From an uncultured Bdellovibrio sp. (GTDB lineage Bacteria; Bdellovibrionota; Bdellovibrionia; Bdellovibrionales; Bdellovibrionaceae), in assembly GCA_946482355.1 (NCBI GenBank), contig CAMLRE010000165.1, forward strand, positions 1 to 5,611: a stretch of 5,611 bases of DNA. Direction: 5' to 3'. Positions 4,480 to 5,611 of this stretch are shown in pieces. The translations under genes and the position numbers were made by a program. The notes under the pieces are model-generated. The model had not been told where the DNA came from, ran no database searches, and was given only the letters and a program-made list of their open reading frames with translations. Position 1 is the first letter of the stretch, and each line of letters starts with the position of its first letter.

Positions 4480-5611
4480 GCTAGAATTCACTTTAGTTAC
4501 ACATCCTGATCAGATTCGCGAAAAGTTAAGTGAATTTAATCCACAAACCACCACTTGGGTGGTTTCAGATTTAAAATCTAAACAAGAAATTCAAGAACAG
4601 TGCATCGCTAAATACGGATTTTATTCTGATGATTCTATTTTGCGTGTTTCTGATTTCTGGAAAATGTGGATGCGCCGTCTAGCGCCTGGCACGCAAATCG
4701 TTTCTTCAGAATTTATTCGGGTTTTAATCAGCCAGTTTATCGAACTGTATGGTAAAGAAGACGGCTTAGATAATCACGAAGCCAAAACCTTGTACAAATA
4801 CGTAAGCGATCTGGCACCGTTATTATTACACCCTAGTTCGCATGAAATTTTATTAGACTGGGTTGAAGAAAAAGAAACTAAACCTCAATGGGCTAAATGG
4901 ATCGGCTTATCGCAAAAATGTTTAGATTATATCGAGCAAGAGCATAACTGTATCGAATCTTCGTGGATTGTAAGTTATCTGCAAAAGTTAGATTTAGAAA
5001 AAATCGTGTGGCCTAAAAAATTAGTTTTTGATCTAGGTTCACAAATGACATCACTTGAGATGGGGTTATTTAATACTTTATCTCGCGATAACCATATCGA
5101 AGTGATTGTTCCAGACCCTGAATGGAAAAATAAATTTCATTATATTTTAAACACCTATAAAGACTACAGCGGTTACGGTAAAACCACAGCGTTAACTCAA
5201 AGTGTACCTACGGTAAAACCAACAGCTGATAAATTTATTCGTTTTAATTCAGAAATTAACGAAATTAAATATATCACAACAAAAGTGCGCGAATGGATTG
5301 AATCCGGTGTTCCTGCAGAAAACATTTTAGTGTTATCACCGCGTATTGAAGATTACTGGCCGATTTTAAAATTTCACTTAGAAGCTGAAGGAATTCACGC
5401 ACAAAAAGATCTTGTGAGCTCGATGATCAGCCTTGGCGTTATTCAGCGCTGGTTATCAACTATTCATGCGCAGACTAAAAACGTAACCTGGACAAAGTTA
5501 GAAATGTCATATGGCAGTTACGTAGATACAGCGAACCTTCAACAGTTTGAAAAGTTTAAGGCAGCCTTTGCAGAACTTTTAGATGATGCAGATCTTGCAC
5601 GTTTAGGAACC
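4478..5611 (+). CDS. AddB-like protein of the inactivated-helicase/PD-(D/E)XK nuclease family, N-terminal part (3' end beyond window)
   Basis: An open frame of 378 codons runs without a stop to the right edge. Two segments place it. Residues 180-216 (KKLVFDLGSQMTSLEMGLFN, then VIVPDPEW) match the 'hydrophobic strand, G, x(2-3), LTPLE, leucine-rich helix' pattern found in AddB and SF1 helicases. Residues 255-306 (RFNSEINEIKYITTKVREWI, then ESGVPAENILVLSPR and LEAEGI) match the helicase-type 'E-x-I-x-x-I-x-x-W-x-x-x-G-V-P-x-x-x-I-x-V-L' segment. AddB works with AddA to resect double-strand breaks before RecA loading. There is no Walker A at the N-terminus, where WVVSDLKSKQEIQE (27-40) stands; I recall alphaproteobacterial-type AddB also lacking it. 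The diagnostic nuclease motif and iron-sulfur cysteines would lie past the edge. No upstream in-frame ATG, GTG or TTG exists back to the stop at 4379, so ATG 4478 is the start. It follows the second barrel gene by 17 bases and is probably cotranscribed. An addA/uvrD-like gene next would support the call. Confidence 0.65.
   Translation, partial: MLEFTLVTHPDQIREKLSEFNPQTTTWVVSDLKSKQEIQEQCIAKYGFYSDDSILRVSDFWKMWMRRLAPGTQIVSSEFIRVLISQFIELYGKEDGLDNHEAKTLYKYVSDLAPLLLHPSSHEILLDWVEEKETKPQWAKWIGLSQKCLDYIEQEHNCIESSWIVSYLQKLDLEKIVWPKKLVFDLGSQMTSLEMGLFNTLSRDNHIEVIVPDPEWKNKFHYILNTYKDYSGYGKTTALTQSVPTVKPTADKFIRFNSEINEIKYITTKVREWIESGVPAENILVLSPRIEDYWPILKFHLEAEGIHAQKDLVSSMISLGVIQRWLSTIHAQTKNVTWTKLEMSYGSYVDTANLQQFEKFKAAFAELLDDADLARLGT

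Noticed and set aside
4426..4509. Short plus-strand ORF starting MEKEGDFSSEDS between the second barrel gene and the AddB-like gene
   Set aside because: It is only 27 codons, overlaps both neighbours in a third frame, and has no separate ribosome site; the purine-rich start is a by-product of the Lys/Arg codons of the basic tail.
5171..5194. GYGKTT in the AddB-like protein as a possible Walker A
   Set aside because: It sits at residues 232-237, between the two helicase-like segments, where no P-loop is expected; it lacks the GxxxxGK spacing and a preceding hydrophobic strand.

Overview
The window looks like chromosomal DNA from a Gram-negative predatory-type bacterium of the Bdellovibrionota or a neighbouring deltaproteobacterial-type lineage. 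This is inference, resting on four observations: a Hanks-type Ser/Thr kinase with the HRDxSPQN catalytic loop common in myxobacteria and bdellovibrios, outer-membrane barrel proteins and a lipoprotein with cleavable signal peptides, an AddB-like recombination protein, and a GC content in the low forties by eye. That GC would suit a low-GC bdellovibrio such as the Pseudobdellovibrio exovorus type better than B. bacteriovorus. No mobile element, tRNA, rRNA or CRISPR array was seen, and codon use looks even along the window.

Layout. Positions 1-590 (minus strand) hold the first 196 codons of a Ser/Thr protein kinase that runs off the left edge. Positions 591-700 are a short divergent intergenic region with a possible promoter for the plus strand, a small hairpin, and an out-of-frame minus-strand peptide that resembles the start of a response-regulator receiver domain. 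Positions 701-1297 are coaE (dephospho-CoA kinase). After 135 bases of non-coding sequence with a candidate promoter, a tight plus-strand run begins: an outer-membrane barrel protein (1433-2530), a lipoprotein (2534-3361), a second barrel protein paralogous to the first (3363-4460), and after 17 bases an AddB-like nuclease/helicase-family gene (4478 to the right edge, incomplete).

How the genes may work together. The two barrel proteins are the same length (365 aa) and share four conserved blocks. They sit on either side of a predicted calcium-binding, cysteine-containing lipoprotein, with gaps of 3 and 1 bases. The simplest reading is a co-translated outer-membrane assembly of two barrels plus a lipoprotein partner; its function is unknown. 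The AddB-like gene seems to be carried on the same transcript, with its start codon inside a small hairpin just after the second barrel gene. The kinase and coaE are probably housekeeping or regulatory neighbours with no clear link to the assembly.
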